From Bacillota bacterium (lineage in GTDB: Bacteria > Bacillota > Sulfobacillia > Sulfobacillales > Sulfobacillaceae): a stretch of DNA of 64,000 bases. A program made the translations under genes and the position numbers. Shown piece after piece: positions 36,951 through 46,569 of this stretch (position 1 is its first letter; each line of letters starts with the position of its first letter). Location: positions 25,695 through 89,694 of the forward strand of contig JAPNUR010000005.1 in the NCBI GenBank assembly GCA_026627385.1, given 5' to 3'. The notes beneath the pieces were generated by a model. It made no database searches. It worked only from the letters and a program-made list of their open reading frames with translations, and was not told the DNA's origin.

Positions 36951-39900
36951 TAAAAAAATCCTAGCTGGCTCGTTTCGCCCAAATGCTGAAGGGCCCCATG
37001 TTTCTTCAGCAATTCGACAATGCTCTTGGACAGCCGTGCGCGCTGCCTTAGGTCATCGATGGACAAGAACGGCTGCGTCTCCCGCGCTTCAATAATGTGC
37101 CGCGCAGCGGTAACGCCCAGGCCGGGCAAGGCCGCAAACGGGATAATGAGGCCGTCGTGCTCGATTAAGAAACGGGTCGCGTGCGATCGCTCCAAATCAA
37201 TTGGGTAAAAGCGATAACCGCGGGCTAGCATTTCGCGGGCCACCTCCAGAACTGTCACCAAGTTGCGCTCTTTAGGGCTGGCTTCTTGTCCTTTTTCCTC
37301 AATAGCGGCCAATGTGTGGTTGACGCGCCGCAGCCCGCCCAACACTGTCTCGGCATCAAAATCGTCTGCCCGCACCGAAAAGTACGTCGCGTAATACGCG
37401 AGCGGGTGATGCACTTTATACCAGGCGATGCGCCATCCCATCATGACGTAGGCGGCGGCATGGGCCTTGGGAAAGAGATAGCTAATGCGCCGGCAGGAAT
37501 CAATATACCAGTCGGGCACGCCATGATCCTTCATGACCCCCACCTGTTCCTCAGAGAGCCCCTTGCCCTTGCGCACCGATTCAGAGATGGAAAAGGCGAT
37601 CTTAGGCGCGAGGCCTCGGCTTAACAGGTAGGTCATAATGTCGTCGCGCGTGGCGATCACTTCTGATAAGGTGGCGATGCGCTGGCGGATCAGTTCCTGC
37701 GCGTTATTGGTCCACACCTCGGTGCCGTGGGACAGCCCCGAGATGCGCACCAGTTCCGCAAATGTGCGGGGGCGCGTTTCCACCAACATTTGCCGCACGA
37801 AGCGGGTGCCAAATTCCGGGATGCCCAGACTCCCCACAGGGGTGCCAATCTCTTCGGGTTTCACCCCAAGGGCTGAGACATCGCGAAAGAGGCTCATGGT
37901 AGCCTCATCGTGAAACGGCACCGCCCGCGCCGGTATTCCGGTTAAATCCTCCAACATGCGGATGGCCGTGGGATCATCGTGCCCCAGCAAATCCAGTTTC
38001 AACAGTCGGCCTTCAATCGAATGATAATCGAAGTGCGTGGTGATGACCTCAGATCCCCTATCGTCAGCCGGATGCTGCACGGGCGTAAAATGATGAATAT
38101 CCTCATCTTGCGGCACCACCATGAGACCGCCCGGGTGCTGCCCCGTCGTGCGCTTAACACCCGTTAAGGCGGACGCTAGCCAGTCGATAGCCGCTCCCGT
38201 CAGCGTGCGGCCGGTTTCCCGCGCCCAGGCCTTGACCAATCCAAAGGCGGTCTTGTCCGCCACGGTCGCAATGGTGCCCGCCCGAAAGACGTGCCCCTGT
38301 CCAAAGAGCACTTCGGTGTAGCGGTGGATTTCCGGCTGGTAATCCCCGGAAAAATTCAGATCAATATCGGGAACCTTGTCGCCTTCAAAACCCAAAAAGG
38401 TTTCAAACGGGATGTCTTGACCGTCCCCCACAAGCGGCGTTTGGCAAACCGGACACGCCCGGGGAGGCAAGTCGAACCCCGACCCCACCGCCGGATCGTT
38501 CACGAATGCTGTCCATCGGCATTGTGGACACCGGTAGTGGGGGGGCAACGGATTGACCTCGGTGATGTTCAGCAAGGTCGCGACCAGCGACGACCCGACC
38601 GATCCCCGCGAACCCACCAAATAGCCATCGTCCAACGATTTTTGCACAAGACGATGGGCAATGTAATAAATGCTCGAAAAGCCGTGGGACACAATGGAGT
38701 GCACTTCTTTTTCGAGGCGCTGGGCCACTATCTCCGGCAGCGGGTCCCCGTAGAGGGCTTTGGCCCGATTCACCGATTCTTCGGCCACCACTTGTTCGGC
38801 TTCAGGCAAGTGCGGGGAAAAGAGACCCGAAGGTACGGGCTGGATGGGCTCTAACTCGTTCTGAATCGCGAGCGGCGCTTCAAAGATCACCCACTCCCGA
38901 TCCGAGTCGGTAAGAAACGCGAGCTCCTCTTCCATCTCTTGCCCTGACCGGAGGTAGAGTCGATCCGCAGCATGGTGCAACTCCCCTTTGGCCGTGGCGG
39001 CCAACACTTCCCGATATACGTGATGCTGAGGCCGTAAATAATGGGCGTCGGAAACCGCCACCACAGGCTTTTGCGCCTGGCGGCCCCAACTCACCAGCTC
39101 CCCAAGAAATGACTCCAGCGCCGGTTGACCGTCTAACATTTCCTCGCTTGTCAAGCTCTCCGCTGCCGTAGGGGGGACAATCTCCCAGTAATCGTAAAAT
39201 CGCGTAATCGCGTCCCGTTCCGCCGCACTCGCATGACGGAACAAAGCGTCCGCGACCTCCCCGTCGTGAAAGGGCGATCCCACCAACCAGTGCTCGCGCC
39301 CCTCATCAATCAAGGAGCGCGGCACGCGCGGCACACGGTGAAAGTACGTCAGGTGCGACGCGGAAATCAGGCGATAGAGGTGCACCAGTCCTTCGTTGCG
39401 CTTGACCAGCAAGACGACCGGCGTCGGTCGGCCCACCGTGTAACTCACCGGCAGTCGTTGCCCTGGCTCATAGCCAGGAAATTGCGCGCGCAGCTCAGCC
39501 AATAGCCTGAGTGCCAACTGCGCCGTCGCTTCGGCATCGTCTAGTGCTCGATGGTGTTGCGTCAGCCCGATTTTATAATGGTCAGTCAGCGCTTCCAGCC
39601 CGTAACTTTTGAGTCCCGGCAGCACAATGCGCGCCAACGTCAGCGTGTCTAACACCAGGGGTTCATAGGAGTGGCCCGGCCGCAAGCGTTCGTACGCCCA
39701 GCGCAAAAAGCCCAGGTCAAAGCGCGCATTATGGGCTGCAATCCAGGCCCCCTCGCTAAACGCAAAAAACGCCTCCCACATCTCGTCTTCGGCCACCCCG
39801 GCCGCTAGTTCGTCATCACCAATGCGCGTGATGCGGCGGGTCGCCTCGGACACACTCCGTGTTGGCCGCACCAGCCGATGAAAGCGATCAACAACTTCGC

Positions 39901-41095
39901 CTCCCTGAACTTTGACAGCGCCCAATTCAATCACCTGATGGCGGCGGGGACTGAGTCCGGTGGTCTCGACGTCGACTACCACAAACGGGCGCTCCTCCCA
40001 GTCGCCCCAGTGAGCGCCGAGCCAAGGAGACAATTCCGTGTCAACCATATTGACTTCAACGCCGTAAATTGCCCGCACGCCAGTCGTCCGCTCGAGGCTT
40101 TGCGCTTCAGGATAGGTTTGCACCACCCCGTGGTCGACAATGGCCACGGCCGGCATGTGGGCCTCGCGCGCCGCTTCAAATAACTCTTTGGGGCTAATGA
40201 GGCCATCCATGGCACTCATTTTGCTGTGAACATGCAACTCCACGCGCGGCCGGCCGGGAGATCCCCAGAGGGGAGGCTTCGCGATGACTTGTCCGCTTTT
40301 GACACGGAGTTGGATTTCGTCGCTATACTTGTCCACTTCCAGCACACCGCGAACTGCCACATACGCACCTTCGGGCCAAAAATCCTCCGGCAACGTCACC
40401 TGGCCCCGACGCTCGCTATACCGGAGGCGCACCGCGCTCGTCTCGTCGGTAATGGTCCAAATATAGTGACGACTGCCGTCCCGAGTCTCCCTGACTTCTC
40501 GGCGAAAAATGCGCCCACTCACCGTCACTTCGCCTTGGGGGGGCAATTGGTCTAACCGAATCACATCGCCAGGATCTACCTCCTGGCCCAAAACCTGGGG
40601 CGTCTCTTTGACGCTTGATACGACGACGGGTTCTGCGGCGATGGGTGGGGGCAACTCTTTGACCGACACGTCGATGGCCATCTCGCGCAGCCAGGTTAGC
40701 GACCGTTTTAACCGCGCTACCCCGCCCCACCGCTGAAACACTGCCTCGGTCACCCGGTCCGGAAATCTGAGGCACACCCTGCCCTCAGCCATCGTTAATT
40801 CACCTTGGTGAGCCAGTGCGGCCGCCAACCCCGGTTGGCCTTCGCGAAACAAGGCTAGGATCTGTTCCTGCCAGTCACCCTGGTCGGGTGCGCGTAGTGC
40901 AAACCGCACGGGACATTGCCAGGCCTTGGACAACTCCTCGGCTAGCTGCCGTAGCCGCGGCAATTCGGCATCAGGCAAGCTGCCGTGGTACCACACGCAA
41001 ATGCCGTCGCCATCACGCTCGACGGCGTGCACTTGGATCCATGCCGCGTCCCACCCTTGTGCACGCCGCCATTCTTCAAACCGATTGTCTGCCAT
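36950..41095 (-). CDS. polC: DNA polymerase III PolC
   Basis: A 1381-residue Gram-positive replicative polymerase. After the N-terminal domain and OB fold come a PHP segment (VELHVHSKMSAMDGL), a proofreading 3'-5' exonuclease inserted in PHP (VVVDVETTGLSPRRHQVIELG, FDLGFLRWAYERL), a zinc finger with Cys pairs (RCPQCRW and ACPVCQT), the palm motif PDIDLNFSGDYQ, and the tail with helix-hairpin-helix repeats. It lies downstream of proS and a glycosyltransferase and is read through into the MFS gene. Confidence 0.98.
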   Translation of the reverse strand: MADNRFEEWRRAQGWDAAWIQVHAVERDGDGICVWYHGSLPDAELPRLRQLAEELSKAWQCPVRFALRAPDQGDWQEQILALFREGQPGLAAALAHQGELTMAEGRVCLRFPDRVTEAVFQRWGGVARLKRSLTWLREMAIDVSVKELPPPIAAEPVVVSSVKETPQVLGQEVDPGDVIRLDQLPPQGEVTVSGRIFRREVRETRDGSRHYIWTITDETSAVRLRYSERRGQVTLPEDFWPEGAYVAVRGVLEVDKYSDEIQLRVKSGQVIAKPPLWGSPGRPRVELHVHSKMSAMDGLISPKELFEAAREAHMPAVAIVDHGVVQTYPEAQSLERTTGVRAIYGVEVNMVDTELSPWLGAHWGDWEERPFVVVDVETTGLSPRRHQVIELGAVKVQGGEVVDRFHRLVRPTRSVSEATRRITRIGDDELAAGVAEDEMWEAFFAFSEGAWIAAHNARFDLGFLRWAYERLRPGHSYEPLVLDTLTLARIVLPGLKSYGLEALTDHYKIGLTQHHRALDDAEATAQLALRLLAELRAQFPGYEPGQRLPVSYTVGRPTPVVLLVKRNEGLVHLYRLISASHLTYFHRVPRVPRSLIDEGREHWLVGSPFHDGEVADALFRHASAAERDAITRFYDYWEIVPPTAAESLTSEEMLDGQPALESFLGELVSWGRQAQKPVVAVSDAHYLRPQHHVYREVLAATAKGELHHAADRLYLRSGQEMEEELAFLTDSDREWVIFEAPLAIQNELEPIQPVPSGLFSPHLPEAEQVVAEESVNRAKALYGDPLPEIVAQRLEKEVHSIVSHGFSSIYYIAHRLVQKSLDDGYLVGSRGSVGSSLVATLLNITEVNPLPPHYRCPQCRWTAFVNDPAVGSGFDLPPRACPVCQTPLVGDGQDIPFETFLGFEGDKVPDIDLNFSGDYQPEIHRYTEVLFGQGHVFRAGTIATVADKTAFGLVKAWARETGRTLTGAAIDWLASALTGVKRTTGQHPGGLMVVPQDEDIHHFTPVQHPADDRGSEVITTHFDYHSIEGRLLKLDLLGHDDPTAIRMLEDLTGIPARAVPFHDEATMSLFRDVSALGVKPEEIGTPVGSLGIPEFGTRFVRQMLVETRPRTFAELVRISGLSHGTEVWTNNAQELIRQRIATLSEVIATRDDIMTYLLSRGLAPKIAFSISESVRKGKGLSEEQVGVMKDHGVPDWYIDSCRRISYLFPKAHAAAYVMMGWRIAWYKVHHPLAYYATYFSVRADDFDAETVLGGLRRVNHTLAAIEEKGQEASPKERNLVTVLEVAREMLARGYRFYPIDLERSHATRFLIEHDGLIIPFAALPGLGVTAARHIIEARETQPFLSIDDLRQRARLSKSIVELLKKHGALQHLGETSQLGFF

Positions 41096-41113
41096 GCCGC
41101 ACCTCGTTGCTGA

Positions 41114-41749
41114 TTAGATCCGCGGAATTTCCCGAATGATCTCCCAGTACATGCGCATCCGTGCCGAAAATCCCTTGACTAGACCTAGTTTTTCCTCCTT
41201 CACTACCTGCGTGACGTCTCGCAACACCACCTCGCGCGGCAAAATCCCCATGCGTTTGAGTTGGCGATGCAGCTGCAACTCGACGCCATAACCCGCCATA
41301 TCAATATGTTCAAAGCCGACCAGCAACTGTCGGCGGATGGCCCGCTGACCGGATAGAAAGGGGGCCAGGGCCTGGGCCCAATCGGTTGAGGGGCGCCCCC
41401 CCTCAAAAATGCCCACCGTGGCGTCAGTTTCACCCGCGAGCACCGGCTGAATCAGTTCGCGGACGTGTGCCGTCGTAAGGCCGACCAAGTCAGCATCTAA
41501 GAATAACAGCACATCGCCGCGGGCAATCGATGCCCCGGCCTTCATAGCGCCGCCTTTTCCCTGATTTTCCGACAAGGACACGACAAATGCGCCGTATTGC
41601 TGTGCCACTTCTGCCGTGTTGTCTTCCGAGCCATCATCGACCACAATGATTTCACTGATTTCCGGGACCGCCCTTAAGACCGTTAAGACTGATCCGATAT
41701 TTTGTGCCTCATTGTAGGCTGGGATTATGGCCGACACCCAACCACCCAT
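41114..41749 (-). CDS. Family 2 glycosyltransferase
   Basis: A 211-residue GT-A enzyme with no transmembrane segment. The motifs are SAIIPAYNEAQNIG, EIIVVDDGSEDNT, NQGKGGAMKAGASIA and LFLDADLVG, the DxD site. The length is that of soluble glucosyl-3-phosphoglycerate-synthase-like or dolichyl-phosphate-mannose-synthase-like GT2 enzymes; donor and acceptor are not visible. It sits between proS and polC, which are adjacent in Bacillus, with GGGGTGG before the ATG. Confidence 0.88.
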   Translation of the reverse strand: MGGWVSAIIPAYNEAQNIGSVLTVLRAVPEISEIIVVDDGSEDNTAEVAQQYGAFVVSLSENQGKGGAMKAGASIARGDVLLFLDADLVGLTTAHVRELIQPVLAGETDATVGIFEGGRPSTDWAQALAPFLSGQRAIRRQLLVGFEHIDMAGYGVELQLHRQLKRMGILPREVVLRDVTQVVKEEKLGLVKGFSARMRMYWEIIREIPRI

Positions 41750-41787
41750 GACACCACCCCTACCACCATCAGATGTGCACCTTGTCT

Positions 41788-43218
41788 CTAATATGCCCGT
41801 GCAAAGACCATGCGTTCGGACGCCTCACCCTGACATACCACACAACGCCCGCTACGCGGCTTGGCATCTAATGGCAAGCAGCGGATAGTCATTCCCGTGT
41901 CGGCTTTTAATTGCTCCGCACACGACTCCTGCCCGCACCAGTCGCCCGTAAAGAACCCGCGGTAGCCGTGCTGTGCTGCTTCGCGATAGTCGCTAACGGC
42001 CACCGTACGTTCAGCCAGGCGCTGGCGCGCTTCCTCCAATAAATGCGCCTGAATGTCGTCAAGCCATGTCGCGACCGCATCGACAACGTCCCCTAACATG
42101 ACCGGCGCTTTGTCTCCGGTATCGCGGCGGGCCATCACCACCGCCCCTTGCGCCACATCGCGCGGTCCCACTTCAATTCTTAAGGGGACGCCCCGCATCT
42201 CCCAATCGTTATACTTGTACCCGGGAGTAAATTCTGGGCGCGCGTCTAATCGCACGCGAAATCTTGCGCTTAACATCTTCTGGAGGCGGTCGGCATAGGC
42301 CAACACCGCATCCCGCTCTGCCCCACGCATGATGGGCACGATCACCACTTGGATTGGCGCTACCCGGGGCGGCAATCGCAGCCCCTTGTCGTCACCATGC
42401 ACCATGATAAGTCCGCCGATCATGCGCGTTGAACTGCCCCAGGAGGTTGTCCAGCCGTACTTTAACACCCCGTCCTCGTCCAAAAACTGAATATCGAAAG
42501 CTTGGGCAAAATTTTGCCCCAGAAAATGAGACGTCGCGATTTGCAAAGCGCGTCCGTCGCCCATCAGCGCTTCCAACGTATACGTCTCGACCGCGCCGGC
42601 AAAGCGTTCTCCCGCGCTTTTTCGCCCTGCCACCACAGGGATGGCCAGTTCCCCCTCAATGACGCGCTGGTAGATGAAAAGCTGTTGCAACGTCTCTCTT
42701 TCCGCCTCTTCGCGCGTCCGGTGCACCGTGTGCCCTTCCTGCCACAGAAATTCCGTCGTACGCAGGAACGGCCGCGTGGCTTTTTCCCACCGCACCACGT
42801 TCGACCACTGATTCATGAGCACCGGCAGATCGCGGTAGCTCTGTATCCATTTGGAATACATCGCGCCAATAATGGTTTCTGACGTGGGCCTCACCGCCAA
42901 GCGTTCGCTCAACACTTCGCCGCCGCCCATGGTCACCCACGCCACTTCGGGCGAAAAGCCCTCGACATGTTCTGCTTCTTTCGTCAAGAGGTGCTCGGGG
43001 ATTAATAGTGGAAAGTACGCATTTTCGTGGCCCGTCGCCCGAAATTCCTTGTTCATGGCCTCTTGAATAAACTCCCAGATGCGATATCCGTATGGCTTAA
43101 TGACCATAAACCCTTTAATCGGCGCATAGTCAACCAAGTCGGCTTTCGTGATGACATCGACATACCATTGGGAGTAATCAACCGATTTCGGAGTGATTTC
43201 TTTCAGCACGTTCTCCAC
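41788..43218 (-). CDS. proS: Prolyl-tRNA synthetase (archaeal/eukaryotic type)
   Basis: A 476-residue class II synthetase lacking the bacterial INS editing domain, so of the archaeal-like ProRS group. Motif 2 is visible as VRWEKATRPFLRTTEFLWQEGHT, with GGEVLSERLAVRPTSET before it and the C-terminal Cys-rich zinc segment WCGQESC...CVVCQGE. The GTG at 43218 is chosen because GGAGG lies 9 nt upstream; the preceding codons to 43380 are shadow of ispG, which it overlaps by 41 nt. Confidence 0.95.
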   Translation of the reverse strand: MENVLKEITPKSVDYSQWYVDVITKADLVDYAPIKGFMVIKPYGYRIWEFIQEAMNKEFRATGHENAYFPLLIPEHLLTKEAEHVEGFSPEVAWVTMGGGEVLSERLAVRPTSETIIGAMYSKWIQSYRDLPVLMNQWSNVVRWEKATRPFLRTTEFLWQEGHTVHRTREEAERETLQQLFIYQRVIEGELAIPVVAGRKSAGERFAGAVETYTLEALMGDGRALQIATSHFLGQNFAQAFDIQFLDEDGVLKYGWTTSWGSSTRMIGGLIMVHGDDKGLRLPPRVAPIQVVIVPIMRGAERDAVLAYADRLQKMLSARFRVRLDARPEFTPGYKYNDWEMRGVPLRIEVGPRDVAQGAVVMARRDTGDKAPVMLGDVVDAVATWLDDIQAHLLEEARQRLAERTVAVSDYREAAQHGYRGFFTGDWCGQESCAEQLKADTGMTIRCLPLDAKPRSGRCVVCQGEASERMVFARAY

Positions 43219-44269
43219 GCGCCCGGACCTCCTCAGCTGCGTCTTGAATTTCCTTCCACAATTCTTCCACCATCTCGGCTTGATCCACGCGGCGCACGAT
43301 TTGACCGTGGCGAAAGATGAGCCCCATGTTTTTCCCACCGGCCAACCCCACGTCCGCTTCCCGCGCCTCGCCAGGACCATTGACCGCGCACCCCATTACC
43401 GCCACGGTCAGAGGCTCGGCAATGGTGGCCATGCGGCGCTCCAGTTCGTTCGTCACCGGCCACATGTCAAACTGCAGCCGCCCACAGGTGGGACACGCCA
43501 CCAAATTGGGACCCCGGTCGCGGAGCTTTAAACTCTTGAGGATTTCCCAGGCCACCCGGATTTCGTCCTCGCCCGGGGCCGTCAAGGAAATGCGAATGGT
43601 ATCGCCAATCCCTTCGGACAACAAAATCCCAATCCCGACGGCAGACTTAATGGTCCCCTGAAAGGCGGTGCCCGCTTCGGTGACCCCGAGGTGCAAAGGA
43701 TAATCGTAACGCTGGGCCATCAGCCGGTAGGCCGCGACCATGGTCGGCACGTCCGAGGCCTTCAGCGACACCACAATGTTGTCGTAGTCCAAGTCATTCA
43801 AAATTTGAATATGATTGGCTGCCGAGGTCACCATTGCTTCAGCCGTGCGCCCCAGATCTTTCAATAGCGTTTTTTCGATGGATCCGGAGTTCACGCCAAT
43901 ACGAATGGGTATGTCCCGCTCTTTGGCCGCCGCCACGACCTTCTCCACCCGTTCACGGCTCCCAATGTTACCGGGGTTCAGTCGCAACTTATCGACCCCC
44001 TGGCGAATCACTTCCAGCGCCAGGCGGTAGTCAAAATGGATATCAGCAACGACGGGAATTGGCGATTGCCGCACAATGGCGCCGACCGCCTGCGCCGCCT
44101 CCATGTCGGGCACAGCCACACGCACGATTTCGCACCCCACGTCGCGGTAACGATAAATCTCATCGACCGTGCTCTTCACGTCGCGGGTATCGGTTTTGGT
44201 CATGCCTTGAACGCGCACCGGGGCCCCACCGCCGATGACTACGTCACGGACTCGCACCGCCTTGGTCAT
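43178..44269 (-). CDS. ispG: 4-hydroxy-3-methylbut-2-enyl diphosphate synthase IspG
   Basis: A 363-residue MEP-pathway enzyme (GcpE). It has a TIM-barrel N-terminal part (VRVQGMTKTDTRDV, LRLNPGNIG) and a [4Fe-4S] C-terminal domain with CPTCGRLQFD and CAVNGPGEA. It forms HMBPP for isoprenoid and undecaprenyl synthesis. ATG 44269 has AAGGAGGG upstream; the longer frame has none. With dxr, rseP, cdsA and uppS it forms the classical lipid-carrier cluster. Confidence 0.97.
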   Translation of the reverse strand: MTKAVRVRDVVIGGGAPVRVQGMTKTDTRDVKSTVDEIYRYRDVGCEIVRVAVPDMEAAQAVGAIVRQSPIPVVADIHFDYRLALEVIRQGVDKLRLNPGNIGSRERVEKVVAAAKERDIPIRIGVNSGSIEKTLLKDLGRTAEAMVTSAANHIQILNDLDYDNIVVSLKASDVPTMVAAYRLMAQRYDYPLHLGVTEAGTAFQGTIKSAVGIGILLSEGIGDTIRISLTAPGEDEIRVAWEILKSLKLRDRGPNLVACPTCGRLQFDMWPVTNELERRMATIAEPLTVAVMGCAVNGPGEAREADVGLAGGKNMGLIFRHGQIVRRVDQAEMVEELWKEIQDAAEEVRARGERAERNHSEIG

Positions 44270-44349
44270 AGTGTCCCTCCTTGAGATAGATGTTTGGGCG
44301 TCATCATTCCCCTCATCCCATCTTAACACTGCCTATTTCCCGACACTAG

Positions 44350-45375
44350 TTAGCCCAAGTGGAGATAGTGCACCAGGTCGTGATAGGTGACGAAAACGAC
44401 AAAGAGCAAGAGAAACACCATGCCCACCAGGTGAATGAGGCTTTCCCGCTCAGGATCCAGCGCGCGCCGCCTAATACCTTCCAGCCCCAAAAAGAATAAG
44501 CGGCTGCCGTCCAACACAGGCACCGGCAAAATGTTAAACAGGCCCAAATTCGCGGACAACGCGGCGGCAATGACAAACAAGTAAAACCACCCTTCCGCCG
44601 CTGCCTGGCCAATGGTGACCGCAATGCCCACCGGGCCCATCAGATCAAACGCGCTCTGGCCGGTCACCAGCTTGTACAGCGCCACAAACCAGGCGCCCGT
44701 CAATTGCACCGTTTGCACTACCCCTTGCTTGAGGGACGCCCATAGCCCAAGGTGCAGGGTGGCCATGCCGAGCTGGATGCCAATCAAATAACGCTTGAGC
44801 GACGGATCCCAACGCGGCTTGATGCGAAACACCTGGTAGCGGTGATGGCGCACGACCCCGACCTGAATCCACTGATGGGCATGGCTCGCTATCAGTTGAC
44901 TGACCGCCGTCCCATTCGCCACCCGCTGGCCGTCAATGCTCACGATGCGATCCCCTGCTCTGAGTCCGGCCATCTCGGCCGGGTAATGAGCCATGACATG
45001 CTGGACAGTGGCTGTCACCACCGGCATACCGATGGGCCCAAAGACTATGGCATAAAGCACAAACGCCAGCACCAGATTCATCACCGGTCCGGCAAAAATC
45101 ACCAAGAATCGCTGCCATAAGGGGCGATTAGGAAATTCATCAGGATCCGTCGTCTTCTCGCCATCCATGCCGCCCAACCGCACATAACCCCCCAGAGGGA
45201 TCACGCGCAGGGAATACTGTGTCCCCCCCCATCGCCGCGACCATAAGCTCGGTCCAAATCCTAAGGAGTATTCGTCGACCTGCATGCCGAACGACTTCGC
45301 GACCAGGTAATGGCCCAATTCGTGGACCGCTACCAATACCCCAAATACGACAATCCAGGCGATGATCGTCAGCAT
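44350..45375 (-). CDS. rseP: Site-2 (RIP) metalloprotease RseP/RasP
   Basis: A 341-residue intramembrane zinc protease. HELGH lies in the first transmembrane helix near residue 18, a PDZ domain in the middle (AGLRAGDRIVSIDGQRV) and the second motif PVPVLDGSRLF near the C-terminus. It cleaves membrane-bound anti-sigma factors and signal-peptide remnants. GGAGGAG precedes the ATG. It is positioned between dxr and ispG as in most Firmicutes. Confidence 0.97.
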   Translation of the reverse strand: MLTIIAWIVVFGVLVAVHELGHYLVAKSFGMQVDEYSLGFGPSLWSRRWGGTQYSLRVIPLGGYVRLGGMDGEKTTDPDEFPNRPLWQRFLVIFAGPVMNLVLAFVLYAIVFGPIGMPVVTATVQHVMAHYPAEMAGLRAGDRIVSIDGQRVANGTAVSQLIASHAHQWIQVGVVRHHRYQVFRIKPRWDPSLKRYLIGIQLGMATLHLGLWASLKQGVVQTVQLTGAWFVALYKLVTGQSAFDLMGPVGIAVTIGQAAAEGWFYLFVIAAALSANLGLFNILPVPVLDGSRLFFLGLEGIRRRALDPERESLIHLVGMVFLLLFVVFVTYHDLVHYLHLG

Positions 45376-45388
45376 GCGTCGTCTCCTC

Positions 45389-46546
45389 CTATCGCGCCCG
45401 TTGAGCTATGGTTGACCGCGCGTACTGTCGTGCCCAGCGGTCAGCAGCCCTGACCTCGGCCAGGTCATATCCACGCCCGACCGGCGAAAACGCATTTAAG
45501 GTCTCTTCGACGACCTCAACGATGTCCAGAAATCCGAGTTGTCGGGATAAAAATCCTTCCACCGCCACTTCGTTAGCCGCATTCAGCACACACGGATAGA
45601 GCTGCCCGGCCTCGCCTGCCTCGCGCGCCACTTGCAGTAACCGAAAGGTGTCCAAGTCGGGTTCCTCAAAATGAAGATCGCGGCCCGCCCACTGAAATGC
45701 CGGGATCTCTAACGGCCAACGCTGAGGCCAAGACAACGCGACTTGAATGGGTACGCGCATGTCAGGATACCCACATTGCGCGAGCGTGGCTCCATCCACA
45801 AATTCGACCAGCGAATGGACGATGCTCTCGGGATGAATGACCACGTCAATCGCATCGTAGTCCACGTGAAACAAATAATGCGCCTCAATAATCTCTAAAC
45901 CTTTGTTCATCAAGGTGGCAGAATCGACGGTAATTTTCGGACCCATTTGCCAGTTAGGATGTCTTAAGGCCTGCTCGACGGTCACCGATTGTAAGGATTC
46001 CCGCGTCCAACCCCGAAACGGGCCACCTGAACACGTTAAGATGATGCGACGCAGGGGCTGGTTGAGCGCTAAACACTGGAAAATGGCCGAATGCTCGCTA
46101 TCCACGGGAATAATCTGGCCACTGTTGGCGTCATCCAGCACCCGCTGAATGACGTCGCCGGCAGCCACCAGCGTTTCTTTGTTGGCTAAGAGCACCGTGA
46201 GTCCCCGCTCCAGGGCCGTCAACGTCGGTTCCAGCCCGGCAAACCCCGACATCGCCGCCAGCACATGCGTCGCGTCAGCTTCTGCCAATCGTTCTTGTAC
46301 GGCCTCTTGACCCCCTAGAATGTCGGGGCCCGCCAATCCTTTGACCTCTTGCTTCAATCGTTCCGCCTGCGCGGTATCCGTCAATGCAATCCAGGCCGCG
46401 CGCATTTGGCACCCCATCTCCCATAGGCGGCGCGCATTCACGTGCGCCACCAGGCCCTCGATAGCTACCTCATCTTGATGCTCTTCCCATACCTTAAAGG
46501 CACTGTGGCCAATGGACCCGGTAGCTCCCAATATCACCAGCCGCAT
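45389..46546 (-). CDS. dxr: 1-deoxy-D-xylulose 5-phosphate reductoisomerase
   Basis: A 385-residue NADPH-dependent enzyme of the MEP pathway. The nucleotide motif ILGATGSIGHS, the LANKETLVAAGDV segment, VDSEHSAIFQCL metal site and IIEAHYLF are all standard. AAGGGGGAA precedes ATG 46546; codons before that to 46579 overlap the AI-2E gene end. Together with ispG it shows that this organism uses the MEP route. Confidence 0.97.
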   Translation of the reverse strand: MRLVILGATGSIGHSAFKVWEEHQDEVAIEGLVAHVNARRLWEMGCQMRAAWIALTDTAQAERLKQEVKGLAGPDILGGQEAVQERLAEADATHVLAAMSGFAGLEPTLTALERGLTVLLANKETLVAAGDVIQRVLDDANSGQIIPVDSEHSAIFQCLALNQPLRRIILTCSGGPFRGWTRESLQSVTVEQALRHPNWQMGPKITVDSATLMNKGLEIIEAHYLFHVDYDAIDVVIHPESIVHSLVEFVDGATLAQCGYPDMRVPIQVALSWPQRWPLEIPAFQWAGRDLHFEEPDLDTFRLLQVAREAGEAGQLYPCVLNAANEVAVEGFLSRQLGFLDIVEVVEETLNAFSPVGRGYDLAEVRAADRWARQYARSTIAQRAR

Positions 46547-46569
46547 GCTCTTCCCCCTTCGACGCGCCG